Assembly (NCBI RefSeq): GCF_003054265.1
Contig: NZ_QBKT01000011.1
Location: forward strand, 62,001 to 126,000
From: Kordia periserrulae
Lineage (GTDB): Bacteria; Bacteroidota; Bacteroidia; Flavobacteriales; Flavobacteriaceae
Direction: 5' to 3'
Length of the DNA: 64,000 nt
Made by a program: the position numbers and the translations under genes. Below are positions 18,754 through 28,243 of this stretch, piece after piece; position 1 is the first letter of the stretch, and every line of letters starts with the position of its first letter. The notes beneath the pieces are model-generated. The model had not been told where the DNA came from. It worked only from the letters and a program-made list of their open reading frames with translations, and made no database searches.

Positions 18754-18784
18754 TGCTGTTGGTATTTATACTTTTATGACTGAA

Positions 18785-19021
18785 TTACTTGATAAAACCT
18801 TTCGCTCTTGCTTCTTTTAGCACAGCTGAGATTCCTTTTTTATTAATTGTTTTCAATGCTGAAGTAGATACTTTTAAAGTAACCCACTTGTCTTCTTCAG
18901 GAATGTAAAAACGCTTTTTTGTAAGATTCGCATTAAATTTGCGTTTCGTTTTATTCATTGCGTGAGAAACATTGTTCCCAACCATAGCTTTCTTTCCTGT
19001 TAATTCACAAATTCTTGACAT
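18785..19021 (-). CDS. rpmB: 50S ribosomal protein L28
   Basis: A 78-aa L28 recognised from the start MSRICELTGKKAMVGNNVSHA and the RRF-like basic middle. It leads the three-gene ribosomal operon and has its own canonical promoter, overlapping the intergenic space after cinA. Confidence 0.97.
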   Translation of the reverse strand: MSRICELTGKKAMVGNNVSHAMNKTKRKFNANLTKKRFYIPEEDKWVTLKVSTSALKTINKKGISAVLKEARAKGFIK

Positions 19022-19057
19022 CTGTACTAAACTTTATATGTTGTTAAAAACGAGGTG

Positions 19058-19088
19058 CAAATTTACATTTTTTTATTTTCTCAGCAAA
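19058..19088 (-). promoter_or_regulatory. Canonical Bacteroidota promoter for rpmB operon
   Basis: On the minus strand TTTG, 19-nt spacer, then TAAATTTG (box at 19058-19065, TTG at 19085-19087). Both elements match the -33/-7 consensus, 36 nt before the rpmB ATG. Confidence 0.8.
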
Positions 19089-19094
19089 TATTTA

Positions 19095-20348
19095 TCAGGT
19101 GTTTTTTAAAATTTCTTCTAATAACATCTGAAAAGCTTTGGTAACGGCTTTGTTTACGACCTTTTCACGCGGCTGTCCAAAGTTAAATCCCTGAGAAATA
19201 GTTCCGTCAGGCGTTTTGAGTCCTATATAAACGGTTCCAACTTCCACATCGGAGTTTCCTTTGCTGGGACCAGCGTTTCCTGTAGTTGCCACTGCATACT
19301 CGGCTTTGTAGATTTTTGCTGCGCCTTCCGCCATTGCTTCTACAACTTCCGCACTGACTACTGAATGTTTGTCTATGAGCGCTTTCGGAACACCTAAAAT
19401 ATCTATCTTCGATTGCAAGGCATACGTAACTGCACTTCCATTGAAAAACGCCGAAACACCTGATTCTGCCGTAATTTGCGACGCAATTTTTCCGCCTGTA
19501 CAACTTTCGGCAGCAGCCAATTTTTGACCTTTTGCTTTTAACAACTCGCCTATTTGCGTTACAATGGTACTTTTTCCTTCTTCACCTTGAATGATATCTC
19601 CAATAATAGGATAGAGTTTTTGCGCAGATTCGTCTACGGCTTTGATGATGGCTTCTTTATCTGTTCCTTTTCCTGTTAAACGCAAACGCACTTTACCGAA
19701 GTTTGGCAAATACGCAAGTTTCACATTTTCAGGCAGATTGTCTTCCCAATCTTCAATTTTCATGGCAATGCTACTCTCGCCCATTCCGTAGGTAAGAATG
19801 GTTTTGTGATAAATGAACGGACGCTCAAATTCTTCTTGAAGCTTTGGAATGATATGATTGGTCATTAATCCGCGCATTTCATACGGAACACCTGGCATTG
19901 AAATGAAGATGGTGTTGTCTTTTTCCAACCACATTCCCGGAGCAGTACCAAATTCATTCTGCAATACTTGCGCTTTGGAAGGCACTAATGCTTGCATGCG
20001 ATTCATATTGGAGATAGGCGATGTTGTAGAGAATTTTTTAAATAATTCTTCAATATGCGCCAACACAGCATCGTTTTGCACCAATGTGTCTTCAAAATAT
20101 TCACACAGCGTCAATTTGGTAATATCGTCTTTTGTAGGACCTAATCCGCCTGTGATTAATACCAAGTCTGCTTTGTGTTTGGCAGCTTCTAATGCTTCTA
20201 GAATGTGTTGCTTATCATCTTGAATCGACGTGATTTGATGTACTGAAATACCAATTTCATTCAATGCTTTGGAAATGAACACTGAATTGGTATCTACAAT
20301 TTGACCTATAAGGATTTCATCACCAATCGTGATTATTTCTGCAATCAT
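19095..20348 (-). CDS. cinA: CinA family protein (competence/damage-inducible, nicotinamide-nucleotide amidase)
   Basis: A 417-aa two-domain CinA. The N-terminal MoCF/COG1058 domain (IITIGDEILIGQIVDTNS, GGLGPTKDD) removes ADP-ribose or acts as a pyrophosphatase. The C-terminal PncC-type domain (about 260-415, AAESCTGGKIASQ, TGNAGPS) deamidates nicotinamide mononucleotide. It begins 3 bp after the Hpt gene stop, so it belongs to the exonuclease-FAH-Hpt-cinA transcript. Confidence 0.95.
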   Translation of the reverse strand: MIAEIITIGDEILIGQIVDTNSVFISKALNEIGISVHQITSIQDDKQHILEALEAAKHKADLVLITGGLGPTKDDITKLTLCEYFEDTLVQNDAVLAHIEELFKKFSTTSPISNMNRMQALVPSKAQVLQNEFGTAPGMWLEKDNTIFISMPGVPYEMRGLMTNHIIPKLQEEFERPFIYHKTILTYGMGESSIAMKIEDWEDNLPENVKLAYLPNFGKVRLRLTGKGTDKEAIIKAVDESAQKLYPIIGDIIQGEEGKSTIVTQIGELLKAKGQKLAAAESCTGGKIASQITAESGVSAFFNGSAVTYALQSKIDILGVPKALIDKHSVVSAEVVEAMAEGAAKIYKAEYAVATTGNAGPSKGNSDVEVGTVYIGLKTPDGTISQGFNFGQPREKVVNKAVTKAFQMLLEEILKNT

Positions 20349-20351
20349 ATA

Positions 20352-20693
20352 TTATGGTAAGTTGAATTCTTTTTTAAGTTCCAAAATATTTTCATCAATC
20401 ATTGCTTTCAACTTTGGAAAGTTTTCGGCAATGTCGTCCATATTGGTTTCTGCTTTTGCCCAATTGAGAATTTTAAAATTCAACTCAAAAGCGGCATCCA
20501 TGCCTAACAATTCTAAATTCGGCTTTATTTTGTGACTTATTTGGTAAATTCCCTTGTAATGTTTTGCCACAATTTCTTTTTCAAACACGGTAAGGTCTGC
20601 TGGAATTTCCTCTATAAAAGCAACTACTACTGCTTCTATAAATTCGTTGTCTCCATCAGACATTGCGTGTATTTTTTCTAAATTATATCCCAT
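20352..20693 (-). CDS. Hpt (histidine phosphotransfer) domain protein
   Basis: A 113-aa single-domain Hpt. The phospho-acceptor is H54 in QISHKIKPNLELLG, the classic HxxKxxxxxxG helix. It would relay phosphate between a hybrid histidine kinase and a response regulator, neither of which is in the window. It is tightly coupled to its neighbours (3 bp on each side). Confidence 0.88.
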   Translation of the reverse strand: MGYNLEKIHAMSDGDNEFIEAVVVAFIEEIPADLTVFEKEIVAKHYKGIYQISHKIKPNLELLGMDAAFELNFKILNWAKAETNMDDIAENFPKLKAMIDENILELKKEFNLP

Positions 20694-20696
20694 TTT

Positions 20697-21308
20697 TTAT
20701 TTTACTACTATTGAAAATAATTCTTGTCCTTCTAAATATCCTGTCAGTCGCTCGTCAGCATGTACTTTTGCTACGCCTGCAGGTGTTCCTGTAAATATGA
20801 TGTCGCCAATTTTTAAGGTAAAATATTGCGAAACATACGCGATAAGTTCATCAATTTTCCAGAGCATTTGTTGCGTGTTTCCTTGCTGAACGACTTCTCC
20901 GTTTTTTTCCAACGAAAAGTTGAGATTGTTGATGTCGTCAAATTGCGCTTTGTCAATCCATTTGCCCACAACCGCCGAACCGTCAAAGGCTTTTGCTTTT
21001 TCCCACGGCAATCCTTTGGCTTTGAGTTTCGATTGTAAATCGCGCGCTGTAAAATCGATTCCTACGCTGATTTCGTTGTAATATTTGTGTGCAAATTTTT
21101 TGTCGATGTATTTTCCCAATTTATTAATTTTCACCAAAACTTCTACTTCGTGATGAATTTCCTCTGAGAAATCAGGAATGAAAAACGGTTGCTTTTTTAA
21201 CAAAATCGACGTGTCAGCTTTCATGAAAATAACTGGATCTTTTGGTTTTTCATTTTCAAGCTCTGCAATGTGTTCTGTATAGTTTCTTCCGATGCAAATA
21301 ATTTTCAT
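20697..21308 (-). CDS. Fumarylacetoacetate hydrolase family protein
   Basis: A 203-aa single-domain FAH-fold enzyme. The start KIICIGRNYTEHI, the metal-binding EIHHEVEVLVKI (second and third Glu) and GDIIFTGTPAGV near the C-terminus are diagnostic. The family includes acylpyruvases, oxaloacetate decarboxylases and hydratases, so the exact reaction is open. It is the second gene of the four-gene minus-strand cluster. Confidence 0.9.
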   Translation of the reverse strand: MKIICIGRNYTEHIAELENEKPKDPVIFMKADTSILLKKQPFFIPDFSEEIHHEVEVLVKINKLGKYIDKKFAHKYYNEISVGIDFTARDLQSKLKAKGLPWEKAKAFDGSAVVGKWIDKAQFDDINNLNFSLEKNGEVVQQGNTQQMLWKIDELIAYVSQYFTLKIGDIIFTGTPAGVAKVHADERLTGYLEGQELFSIVVK

Positions 21309-21338
21309 CTGCTTAGTTTTTAATCGTAAAAAATATAA

Positions 21339-22112
21339 TTAAAGCTTCGTATTAAGCTTTCGCAATTTGATTGCCGTCAATACTTTTTTGGTGTACAACG
21401 GAAAATTAGCGTTGAGAATCCAGCCAAAATAACCAGGTTCTTCTTCTAAAACTTTCGCTACTTTTTTCCCTTTGTGCTTTCCAAACGAGAAAATTTCTTC
21501 ATCATCTTTGTCATAAATGATAAATCCTGCAAAATCGGCTGTTTTTTTACGCGTTGTGAATTCGCTCAACTTTTTTATATCATTTTCCAATTCGTCATAG
21601 CGATCTAGTTGCGATTTTAAGACTTCGTAGGTTGCATTGGTATCTGCTGCTGCGCTGTGCGCGCCTTCCAATTCTTTTCCACAGTAAAATTTATATGCGG
21701 CAGCCAACGTACGTTTTTCCATTTTGTGAAAAATAGTTTGCACATCAACCGATACTTTATTTTTCATGTCAAAGTCAATTTCTGCGCGCAACAATTCTTC
21801 TGCTAATAGCGGAATGTCAAAGCGATCAGAATTATATCCTGCCAAATCACTGTCTTTTATCATGTTGTAGATTTCTTTCGAAATTTGCTTAAACGTTGGC
21901 TCATTCGCTACTTTTTCGTCTGTAATTCCGTGAATTTCAGATACGCTAGCAGGAATTGGCATTTCCGGATTTACCAACCAAGTTTTGCTTTCTTTCGTTC
22001 CGTTTGGATGTACTTTGAGTATTGAGATTTCTACAATTCTATCTTTCGCTACTTCCACGCCAGTAGTTTCTAAGTCGAAGAAGCAGATCGGATTTTTTAG
22101 TTTTAATTCCAT
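21339..22112 (-). CDS. DnaQ-like 3'-5' exonuclease with C-terminal DUF3820-type domain
   Basis: The start is set at ATG 22112 (257 aa); the longer frame uses a TTG. The exonuclease fold shows ExoI D13-x-E15 in FFDLETTGVE, ExoII around YNSDRFD (93-99) and ExoIII H152-x4-D157 in AHSAAAD, so it is a DEDDh enzyme. Residues about 200-245 (FGKHKGKKV...PGYFGWIL) form a small DUF3820-like module often appended to such exonucleases. It may proofread or repair DNA. It is probably the first gene of the cluster running to cinA. Confidence 0.9.
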   Translation of the reverse strand: MELKLKNPICFFDLETTGVEVAKDRIVEISILKVHPNGTKESKTWLVNPEMPIPASVSEIHGITDEKVANEPTFKQISKEIYNMIKDSDLAGYNSDRFDIPLLAEELLRAEIDFDMKNKVSVDVQTIFHKMEKRTLAAAYKFYCGKELEGAHSAAADTNATYEVLKSQLDRYDELENDIKKLSEFTTRKKTADFAGFIIYDKDDEEIFSFGKHKGKKVAKVLEEEPGYFGWILNANFPLYTKKVLTAIKLRKLNTKL

Positions 22113-22219
22113 TATTTTGTTTAAAGCAGTAAATTTACCATTATTACAGGGCAAATAAAATTATTTCATGGTATAATCATTGATTTTAATTCATTCTTAA
22201 CAATTATAGAAAAAATCGT

Positions 22220-22849
22220 ATGCGGAAGTCAGTCGTTGCAATGCTTTTTATGTTTTTTTGTTGGATTTTTTCCGCGAAAGCACAATCAGAAGCTATTGAA
22301 ATTGTAGAAGAGAAAGGCAAAAATACAATCGCCATTTACGCAATTAATCATACGCAAACTGAGAAAGAAGTTTTTTTTAAGATTGATGGCGAAGGATTTC
22401 GAAAAAGCAGCTATCGCCCTGTAATTAAAAAAGTTCCGCCACAAGAAAAAACACTACTTACGACGCTGATTCCCTTAAAAAATGTGACGCCCAAATACAC
22501 CTATTTTCATTCGTTCGACAATTCGTTGGAAGAAGTGAATGTGGATGTTGTAAAAGTCAGCAATTGGAAAACACTGAATCAACTGATTGACAACGGAGAA
22601 ACCATCATTTTTACGAAAGATGATTGCGCCAAATGCGAAAAATTGATTGGAATGTTAAACGCCAATCGCATTGCACACAAAGCGTTTGATATTTCTGAAA
22701 ACGAGCGTTATAAAGAGTTTTTCTGGAATACCATTTCCAAAATGAAGCGCAAAGATGTGTTTATTTCGTCCATTCCTGTAGCGATTGTAAAAGGCAAGTT
22801 GTATGAAAGTTTGAATTTGATTTCGTTTGTGGAGTCTTTGAAGCAGTAG
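22220..22849 (+). CDS. Exported thioredoxin/glutaredoxin-like protein
   Basis: A 209-aa protein with a signal peptide (MRKSVVAMLFMFF...AKAQ). The N-terminal half (25-110) is beta-rich. The C-terminal half begins TIIFTKDDCAKCEKL with a C136-x-x-C139 redox pair, as in glutaredoxins. A periplasmic thiol-disulfide role is likely; the partner is unknown. Divergent from the exonuclease gene. Confidence 0.75.
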   Translation: MRKSVVAMLFMFFCWIFSAKAQSEAIEIVEEKGKNTIAIYAINHTQTEKEVFFKIDGEGFRKSSYRPVIKKVPPQEKTLLTTLIPLKNVTPKYTYFHSFDNSLEEVNVDVVKVSNWKTLNQLIDNGETIIFTKDDCAKCEKLIGMLNANRIAHKAFDISENERYKEFFWNTISKMKRKDVFISSIPVAIVKGKLYESLNLISFVESLKQ

Positions 22850-22876
22850 TTTTGTTGATTTGTTTATTTGTTTTTT

Positions 22877-23071
22877 GTTTTTCGTCGTTTCTGAGATTTT
22901 CTTTGAAACGCACACTTTTAAACTCTTAAACCTTTAAACTCTAAACCGTCACTTCGAGTGTTTTTCTGAAAGAAAAATGTATCGAGAAGTACTTTGAAAC
23001 TTCTCAATGCTTTTTTCGTTTTTCGTCGTTCCTGAGGTTTTCTTTGAAACGCACACTTTTAAACTCATAAA
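22877..23071. repeat. Duplicated 54-bp intergenic segment
   Basis: Two near-identical direct copies at 22877-22930 and 23018-23071 (CGTCGTTyCTGAGrTTTTCTT and onward). Between them lies a CACTTCGAGTG...ATCGAGAAGT inverted element. Nothing is coded in this gap. Confidence 0.7.
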
Positions 23072-23084
23072 CTGATACACTAAA

Positions 23085-23114
23085 AAAAGAGTTCCCGTAT
23101 TTGAGAACTCTTTT
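23085..23114. terminator. Bidirectional terminator
   Basis: Stem AAAAGAGTTC/GAACTCTTTT with a 10-nt loop, between convergent genes ending at 22849 and 23141. Confidence 0.75.
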
Positions 23115-23140
23115 CGTTAAATGATATGCGTACTTTCTTA

Positions 23141-24478
23141 TTAAATATCTCTGTCGCTGTCCCACGCTTCTAGGTAATCCGCGACTTGTTTTACGAATTG
23201 TCCACCAAGTGCTCCGTTTACCACTCTGTGATCGTAGGAGTGCGATAGGAACATTTTGTAACGAATTCCGATAAAATCACCTTCTGGAGTTTCAATCACC
23301 GCTGGCACTTTTCGGATAGCTCCTAACGCCAAAATCCCCACTTGTGGCTGATTGATAATCGGCGTTCCCATAATGCTTCCAAAGGTTCCAACGTTGGTTA
23401 CCGTATAGGTTCCTCCTTGTATTTCATCTGGTTTTAGCTTGTTTTCTCTAGCTCTTCCTGCCAAATCGTTTACGGCTTTCGCCATTCCTACTAAATTCAG
23501 CTGATCTGCATTTTTGATAACTGGAACAATTAAGTTTCCGTCAGGTAAAGCCGCTGCCATTCCTAAGTTGATGTTTTTCTTTTTGATAATGGTATCACCA
23601 TCCACAGAAATATTCATCATTGGAAAATCTTTCAACGCTTTTGCCACTGCTTCCATAAAAATTGGCGTAAACGTTAGTTTTTCTCCTTCGCGTTTTTCAA
23701 AAGCAGTTTTTACTTTTTTACGCCAGTTCCAAATATTGGTTACGTCAACTTCTACAAAACTTTGTACGTGCGCCGAAGTTTGTACCGAAGCTACCATGTG
23801 ATGCGCAATGAGTTTCCCCATACGCGTCATTTCGATAATTTCGTCACCACCATTTACAGATACTGGAGTCGCTTGTGCTGATTTTGAAGCTACTGGTTTT
23901 GCCGCTTCTTTGACTGCCGCTTTAGGAGCTTCTGTTTTTTGAGGTTGTGCTGGTGCTTTTCCTCTATTTTCTACGTATGATAGAATGTCGTTTTTCGTGA
24001 CTCTTCCGTCTTTTCCTGTTCCTGCAATGGCATCTAACTCGTCAACGGAGATTCCTTCTTCTTTCGCGATGTTTTTAACCAATGGCGAATAGAATTTTTC
24101 AGAAGTTGAAAAATCATTACTTACAGTTTCTTTTGCTTTTACAACTGCTTGTGCTGCCAATTCTGCTTCCGCAGGTTCGCCTTTCACTGCTACTTCAGGA
24201 GTTGGCTCTGCGGCTTCTGTTTCCGTGTTTCCTTCTCCATCAGTTTCTATAATAGCAACCGTTTCGCCTACTTTTACAACATCGTCTACATTGAACAGAA
24301 TTTCAACTAAAACACCATCAACTTCACTTGGTAATTCAGAATCTACCTTGTCGGTTGCGATTTCCAACACTGCTTCGTCAGCTTCAATAGTATCGCCAAC
24401 TTCTTTGAGCCATGATATAATTGTTGCTTCTGCAACACTTTCTCCCATTTGTGGAAGTTTTAGTTCAAATTTTGCCAT
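23141..24478 (-). CDS. Dihydrolipoamide acyltransferase (E2) of a 2-oxoacid dehydrogenase complex
   Basis: A 445-aa E2 core enzyme. It has an N-terminal lipoyl domain (about 1-80) with lipoyl lysine K44 in ATDKVDSE, then an Ala/Pro/Glu-rich linker. A peripheral subunit-binding domain (about 130-166: SPLVKNIAKEEGI...GRVTKNDIL) precedes the catalytic domain (about 215-445). The active-site motif reads H417-RVV-N421-G, with Asn where most E2s have Asp (HxxxDG). The DKVDSE lipoyl motif resembles branched-chain (BkdB-like) E2s, so BCKDH is the best guess. E1 and E3 genes are not adjacent. Confidence 0.9.
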   Translation of the reverse strand: MAKFELKLPQMGESVAEATIISWLKEVGDTIEADEAVLEIATDKVDSELPSEVDGVLVEILFNVDDVVKVGETVAIIETDGEGNTETEAAEPTPEVAVKGEPAEAELAAQAVVKAKETVSNDFSTSEKFYSPLVKNIAKEEGISVDELDAIAGTGKDGRVTKNDILSYVENRGKAPAQPQKTEAPKAAVKEAAKPVASKSAQATPVSVNGGDEIIEMTRMGKLIAHHMVASVQTSAHVQSFVEVDVTNIWNWRKKVKTAFEKREGEKLTFTPIFMEAVAKALKDFPMMNISVDGDTIIKKKNINLGMAAALPDGNLIVPVIKNADQLNLVGMAKAVNDLAGRARENKLKPDEIQGGTYTVTNVGTFGSIMGTPIINQPQVGILALGAIRKVPAVIETPEGDFIGIRYKMFLSHSYDHRVVNGALGGQFVKQVADYLEAWDSDRDI

Positions 24479-24587
24479 ATCCTTAATCTAAAGATGTTAT
24501 TTTTATTTTTTTTGCGAAAATACTAAATTATATCGTTTTTTATTGAATTATTTTTAATTTAATTCTACGTTAACAATCGTACTTCAA

Positions 24588-25703
24588 CTAGTTCAGTAAC
24601 CGTACTTCGCCTCTATTTTTGGAGGAATCGCTTCCGAGGATAAAAGTACTGTTTTTTGGCAATATTTTGTAATATCCGAATTGCTTTTCAATGATTTGAA
24701 TGCTGGTTTTGTAATCCACAAAATGAGTATCTAATACAATTTCAATGTGTTTCTTGTTTTTTATTTCGCTGAAAAGGTGTCCCAAATTTTGCACTCGAAC
24801 TCCTTTTTTTTCACGATACACGTTTTCAATCTGCTTGAAACGTTCTTCCGAATCGCTGATAAAAATATAGGACTGAATTTCTTTGAGCGTTTTGGATTCC
24901 CCTTTTGATAGCAACGGAATTAATTTCGCGCCAAGCGTCACCGCCACATCATATAACAGATTTCGCTTGAAATGCTTTTTATAGAATAATTGCATAGCGC
25001 CGTAAAAACGTTTTGCATAGGTTTTGTCTTTGAGCGTGCTTTCTCCTTTGTAATGAATGACCGTTGTGTTGCCGTAATAATAGTTTTGAAATCCCGCTTT
25101 TTTAATTTTGTACGATAAATCGATGTCTTCGCCGTACATGAAATAGTCTTCGTCAAATCCGCCAACGCTGTCATACACCGCTTTTTTCATCAACATAAAC
25201 GCTCCGACGAGAATATCCACTTTCCCGATTTCGTCCTTGTGTAATTCTGAATAGTAGCCTGAATTTTTACTGCCCATTATTTTTTTAACAGAAACCATCG
25301 GCGTGGGAATGTTTCGTTTGCTTTCGGGTAAAAACGCGCCGCTTCCGTCAACGAGTTTACAACCAACACTTCCTAGATTTTCGGTGTTTTCTGCGAATGT
25401 TAGTAATTGTGTAAAGGTGTCTTCCGCAACAATGGTATCAGGATTTAAGATACAAACGTATTCACCATTCGCTACTTTTACCGCTTGATTGTTCGCCTTT
25501 GCGAATCCGACATTTTCGTTGTTGGCAATGAGTTGAATGTTGGGAAAAGTGGTTTTCATCATCTCGCAACTGTCGTCAGGCGAATTGTTATCAACGACGA
25601 TTATTTCCGCGTCCATTTCCGCAATAGCGGCTTGCACACTGCGAATACAGGCTTCTAAAAAGTAGCGCACATTGTAGTTGAGAATGATGACCGAAAGTTT
25701 CAT
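24588..25703 (-). CDS. Family 2 glycosyltransferase
   Basis: A 371-aa GT-A enzyme with SVIILNYNVRYFLEAC at the N-terminus, the VVDNNSPDDS nucleotide-binding loop (about 36-45), and an ED-type base in MYGEDIDLSYK. It resembles rhamnosyl- or dTDP-sugar transferases that build surface polysaccharides. The C-terminal 100 aa are an unassigned extension. It starts 12 bp after the recR stop, so it is transcribed with recR. Confidence 0.9.
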   Translation of the reverse strand: MKLSVIILNYNVRYFLEACIRSVQAAIAEMDAEIIVVDNNSPDDSCEMMKTTFPNIQLIANNENVGFAKANNQAVKVANGEYVCILNPDTIVAEDTFTQLLTFAENTENLGSVGCKLVDGSGAFLPESKRNIPTPMVSVKKIMGSKNSGYYSELHKDEIGKVDILVGAFMLMKKAVYDSVGGFDEDYFMYGEDIDLSYKIKKAGFQNYYYGNTTVIHYKGESTLKDKTYAKRFYGAMQLFYKKHFKRNLLYDVAVTLGAKLIPLLSKGESKTLKEIQSYIFISDSEERFKQIENVYREKKGVRVQNLGHLFSEIKNKKHIEIVLDTHFVDYKTSIQIIEKQFGYYKILPKNSTFILGSDSSKNRGEVRLLN

Positions 25704-25715
25704 ACAAGTTAAAAG

Positions 25716-26336
25716 TTAGGAACTTTTCAGTGAGTTTTCAAACGGAACTCTGTTGACGATGCTTCTTCCCAACGTGACCTCATCGGCGTATTCCAATTCG
25801 TCACCCACCGAGATTCCACGAGCAATGGTTGAGGTTTTTACCTCGTAGTTTTCAATTTGCTTGTAGATGTAAAAGTTGGTCGTATCGCCTTCCATCGTTG
25901 AACTTAACGCAAAAATAATTTCCTTGATTTTTCCTTCTTTGACTTTTTCTACCAAACTAGCAATGGTCAAATTATGTGGCCCGATGCCATCTAACGGAGA
26001 AATTTTCCCGCCAAGGACATGATACAAACCTTTGTATTGCGCTGTGCTTTCAATTGCCATGACATCGCGAATATCTTCTACCACACAGACAATATCTTGC
26101 TGACGATTCGGATTGGCGCAGATATCACAAATCTCCACATCTGAAATGTTGTGACAGTTGTTGCAGTGCTTGATTTCCGTGCGTAATTCCTGCAACGAAT
26201 TGACCAAGTGCAGCGTTTGACTTTCTGGCTGTTTCAACAAATGCAATACCAAACGTAAGGCAGTTCGCTTGCCAATTCCAGGCAATTGTGAGACTTCGTT
26301 TACGGCGTTTTCTAAAAGTTTTGAGGAGAATTCCAT
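25716..26336 (-). CDS. recR: Recombination mediator protein RecR
   Basis: A 206-aa RecR, acting with RecF/RecO in loading RecA at gaps. It shows the helix-hairpin-helix [13 protein letters not shown] (18-30), the C4 zinc finger C58/C61/C70/C73, a Toprim domain ([14 protein letters not shown]) and the Walker-like C-terminus. The -7 box lies only 4 nt before the ATG, which suggests a leaderless mRNA. Confidence 0.96.
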   Translation of the reverse strand: MEFSSKLLENAVNEVSQLPGIGKRTALRLVLHLLKQPESQTLHLVNSLQELRTEIKHCNNCHNISDVEICDICANPNRQQDIVCVVEDIRDVMAIESTAQYKGLYHVLGGKISPLDGIGPHNLTIASLVEKVKEGKIKEIIFALSSTMEGDTTNFYIYKQIENYEVKTSTIARGISVGDELEYADEVTLGRSIVNRVPFENSLKSS

Positions 26337-26340
26337 AGTG

Positions 26341-26348
26341 CAAATTTA
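26341..26348 (-). promoter_or_regulatory. -7 box for recR, implying leaderless start
   Basis: Minus-strand TAAATTTG followed by CACT and then ATG. With the usual TAnnTTTG-to-start distance, transcription would begin at or next to the ATG. Confidence 0.5.
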
Positions 26349-26487
26349 CAACTTTTTGAACTTGAAATTGAAATCGAATTTGAATTCTTCTAGCTATTGA
26401 CAACATTGCAGTTGGTTGATGTGTTATTTAATACGAATAAATTTTACAGTGGAATATTAATAGTGCAAAAAAACCGGCTATGTTCTA

Positions 26488-26592
26488 CTCTTGAAGAGCC
26501 TAATTTCTACACTTGAGTAGAAATATTTTTACTCAAGAGCAGAGAATAAGAGCTCTTGAGTAGAGAATCTGTGCACTTGAGTAGAAATTTTG
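26488..26592. repeat. Cluster of CTTGAGTAGA-type repeats, intergenic
   Basis: Five imperfect copies of an ActCTTGAGTAGA(G/A)AAT unit: 26488-26498, 26510-26524, 26531-26547 (inverted), 26553-26568 and 26574-26592. They fill the gap between divergent recR and the symporter. No ORF above 20 codons is seen in this 389-bp gap. Confidence 0.7.
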
Positions 26593-26725
26593 TGAATGCA
26601 ACCGTTAGAAAATGAGGAGATGATTGCACAACACTTGTACTGATGAATCAAATCTTTTATCTTTCAATTATTTAATTCAAAAAAAGTCACAGAAGTTTGT
26701 ATTTTGCAAACAAGAAAATTTACAC

Positions 26726-28243
26726 ATGCAACCAATTCACATTTTACTACTGATTGCCAGCTATTTTGGCGTTTTGATTTTAATCTCGTATTTGACAAGT
26801 AAAGACGATAGCAACGAAACGTTTTTTAAGGCTTCGCGAAAGTCGCCTTGGTATGTGGTGGCTTTTGGAATGATTGGTGCTTCGTTATCAGGCGTTACGT
26901 TTATTTCCGTGCCAGGTTGGGTTGAGGCTTCACAATTTAGCTATATGCAGGTCGTTTTTGGTTATTTGGTGGGTTATTTTATCATTGCGTATGTACTGAT
27001 GCCTATTTATTATCGTTTGAATGTGACGTCGATTTATCAGTATTTGGAAGATCGATTTGGCGTGGTGAGTTATAAAACAGGCGCTTTTTTCTTTTTGATT
27101 TCTAGAATTCTCGGCGCTTCGTTTCGTTTGTATTTGGTGGCGATTGTGTTGCAACAATTTGTGTTTGAAGCGTATGGAGTTCCGTTTGCCGTTACCGTAA
27201 TTCTTTCTATTGTGTTGATTTGGTTATATACCTTTCGCGGGGGAATTAAAACGATTGTTTGGACAGATACGCTACAAACCTTGTTTATGCTAATCGCAGT
27301 TGGCGTTGCGATTTATTTAATTTTGGGAGATTTAGACCTAAGTTTTGGTGAATTTTGGAATTCCGAAAGCTTGGCGCAATACGATCAAATTTTGTTTACC
27401 GATAATTGGCTCGCTAAGAATTATTTTCTAAAATCGTTTGTGGGTGGATTGCTAATTGCAGTGTGTATGACTGGTTTGGATCAAGATATGATGCAGAAAA
27501 ACTTGACGTGTAAAACACTCAAAGATGCACAAAAGAATATGGTTTCGTTTAGCTTAGTGCTTATTGTGGTGAATTTTATCTTTTTGCTGTTAGGCGCTTT
27601 GCTTTTTATGTATGCTAGTAAAAACGGCATTGAAACTCCACTGATGAACGGAAAACCAAAGACCGATTTGTTATTTCCAGAAATCGCCATTAAAGGAGAA
27701 CTCGGCGTATCGCTTGCGATTGTCTTTTTACTTGGTTTAATCGCGGCAGCGTATTCGAGTGCGGATTCTGCGTTGACTTCGTTGACGACTTCTTTTTCTG
27801 TCGATTTTCTCGGAATTGAAAAGAAACCTAAAGAAAAGCAAAAAATGACACGTCAGTTAGTGCATGTAGGAATGTCTGCTGTGCTAATTATTGTCGTTAT
27901 TATTTTTAAAATATTGAATAACGATAGCGTTATTGATAGTATTCTTGTCATTGCAGGTTATACATATGGACCATTGTTAGGCTTGTTTGCTTTTGGAATT
28001 TTCACCAAATACAACGTTATTGACAAGCACGTATGGATTGTAGCCTTGGTTTCCATCTGTCTTACGTACGTGATTGCAAATGCAGGCTCGTATTATATGT
28101 ATTTCACCGAAAATGTTGCCAATCTCGCGGAAGCGGAAAAATTAGCCAAAAGCAATTGGTATCAATTTGGATATGAATTGTTAGCTGTAAATGGATTGCT
28201 AACGTTTATCGGTTTAGTACTGATTAGACGCCAACATGACTAA
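26726..28243 (+). CDS. Sodium:solute symporter (SSS family)
   Basis: A 505-aa polytopic permease of the SSS family. The start is set at ATG 26726 ([10 protein letters not shown]); the longer frame starts at TTG and adds a non-membrane stretch. Typical SSS features are the second helix [28 protein letters not shown], and the [14 protein letters not shown] loop. About 13 transmembrane helices are expected. Na+-driven uptake is likely; the substrate (sugar, amino acid or other) cannot be told. Its 3' end overlaps the convergent CoA-binding gene by 30 bp. Confidence 0.92.
   Translation: MQPIHILLLIASYFGVLILISYLTSKDDSNETFFKASRKSPWYVVAFGMIGASLSGVTFISVPGWVEASQFSYMQVVFGYLVGYFIIAYVLMPIYYRLNVTSIYQYLEDRFGVVSYKTGAFFFLISRILGASFRLYLVAIVLQQFVFEAYGVPFAVTVILSIVLIWLYTFRGGIKTIVWTDTLQTLFMLIAVGVAIYLILGDLDLSFGEFWNSESLAQYDQILFTDNWLAKNYFLKSFVGGLLIAVCMTGLDQDMMQKNLTCKTLKDAQKNMVSFSLVLIVVNFIFLLLGALLFMYASKNGIETPLMNGKPKTDLLFPEIAIKGELGVSLAIVFLLGLIAAAYSSADSALTSLTTSFSVDFLGIEKKPKEKQKMTRQLVHVGMSAVLIIVVIIFKILNNDSVIDSILVIAGYTYGPLLGLFAFGIFTKYNVIDKHVWIVALVSICLTYVIANAGSYYMYFTENVANLAEAEKLAKSNWYQFGYELLAVNGLLTFIGLVLIRRQHD

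Noticed and set aside
26488-26592. CRISPR array
   Set aside because: Repeats are about 12-15 bp, imperfect, partly inverted and without uniform spacers or cas genes.
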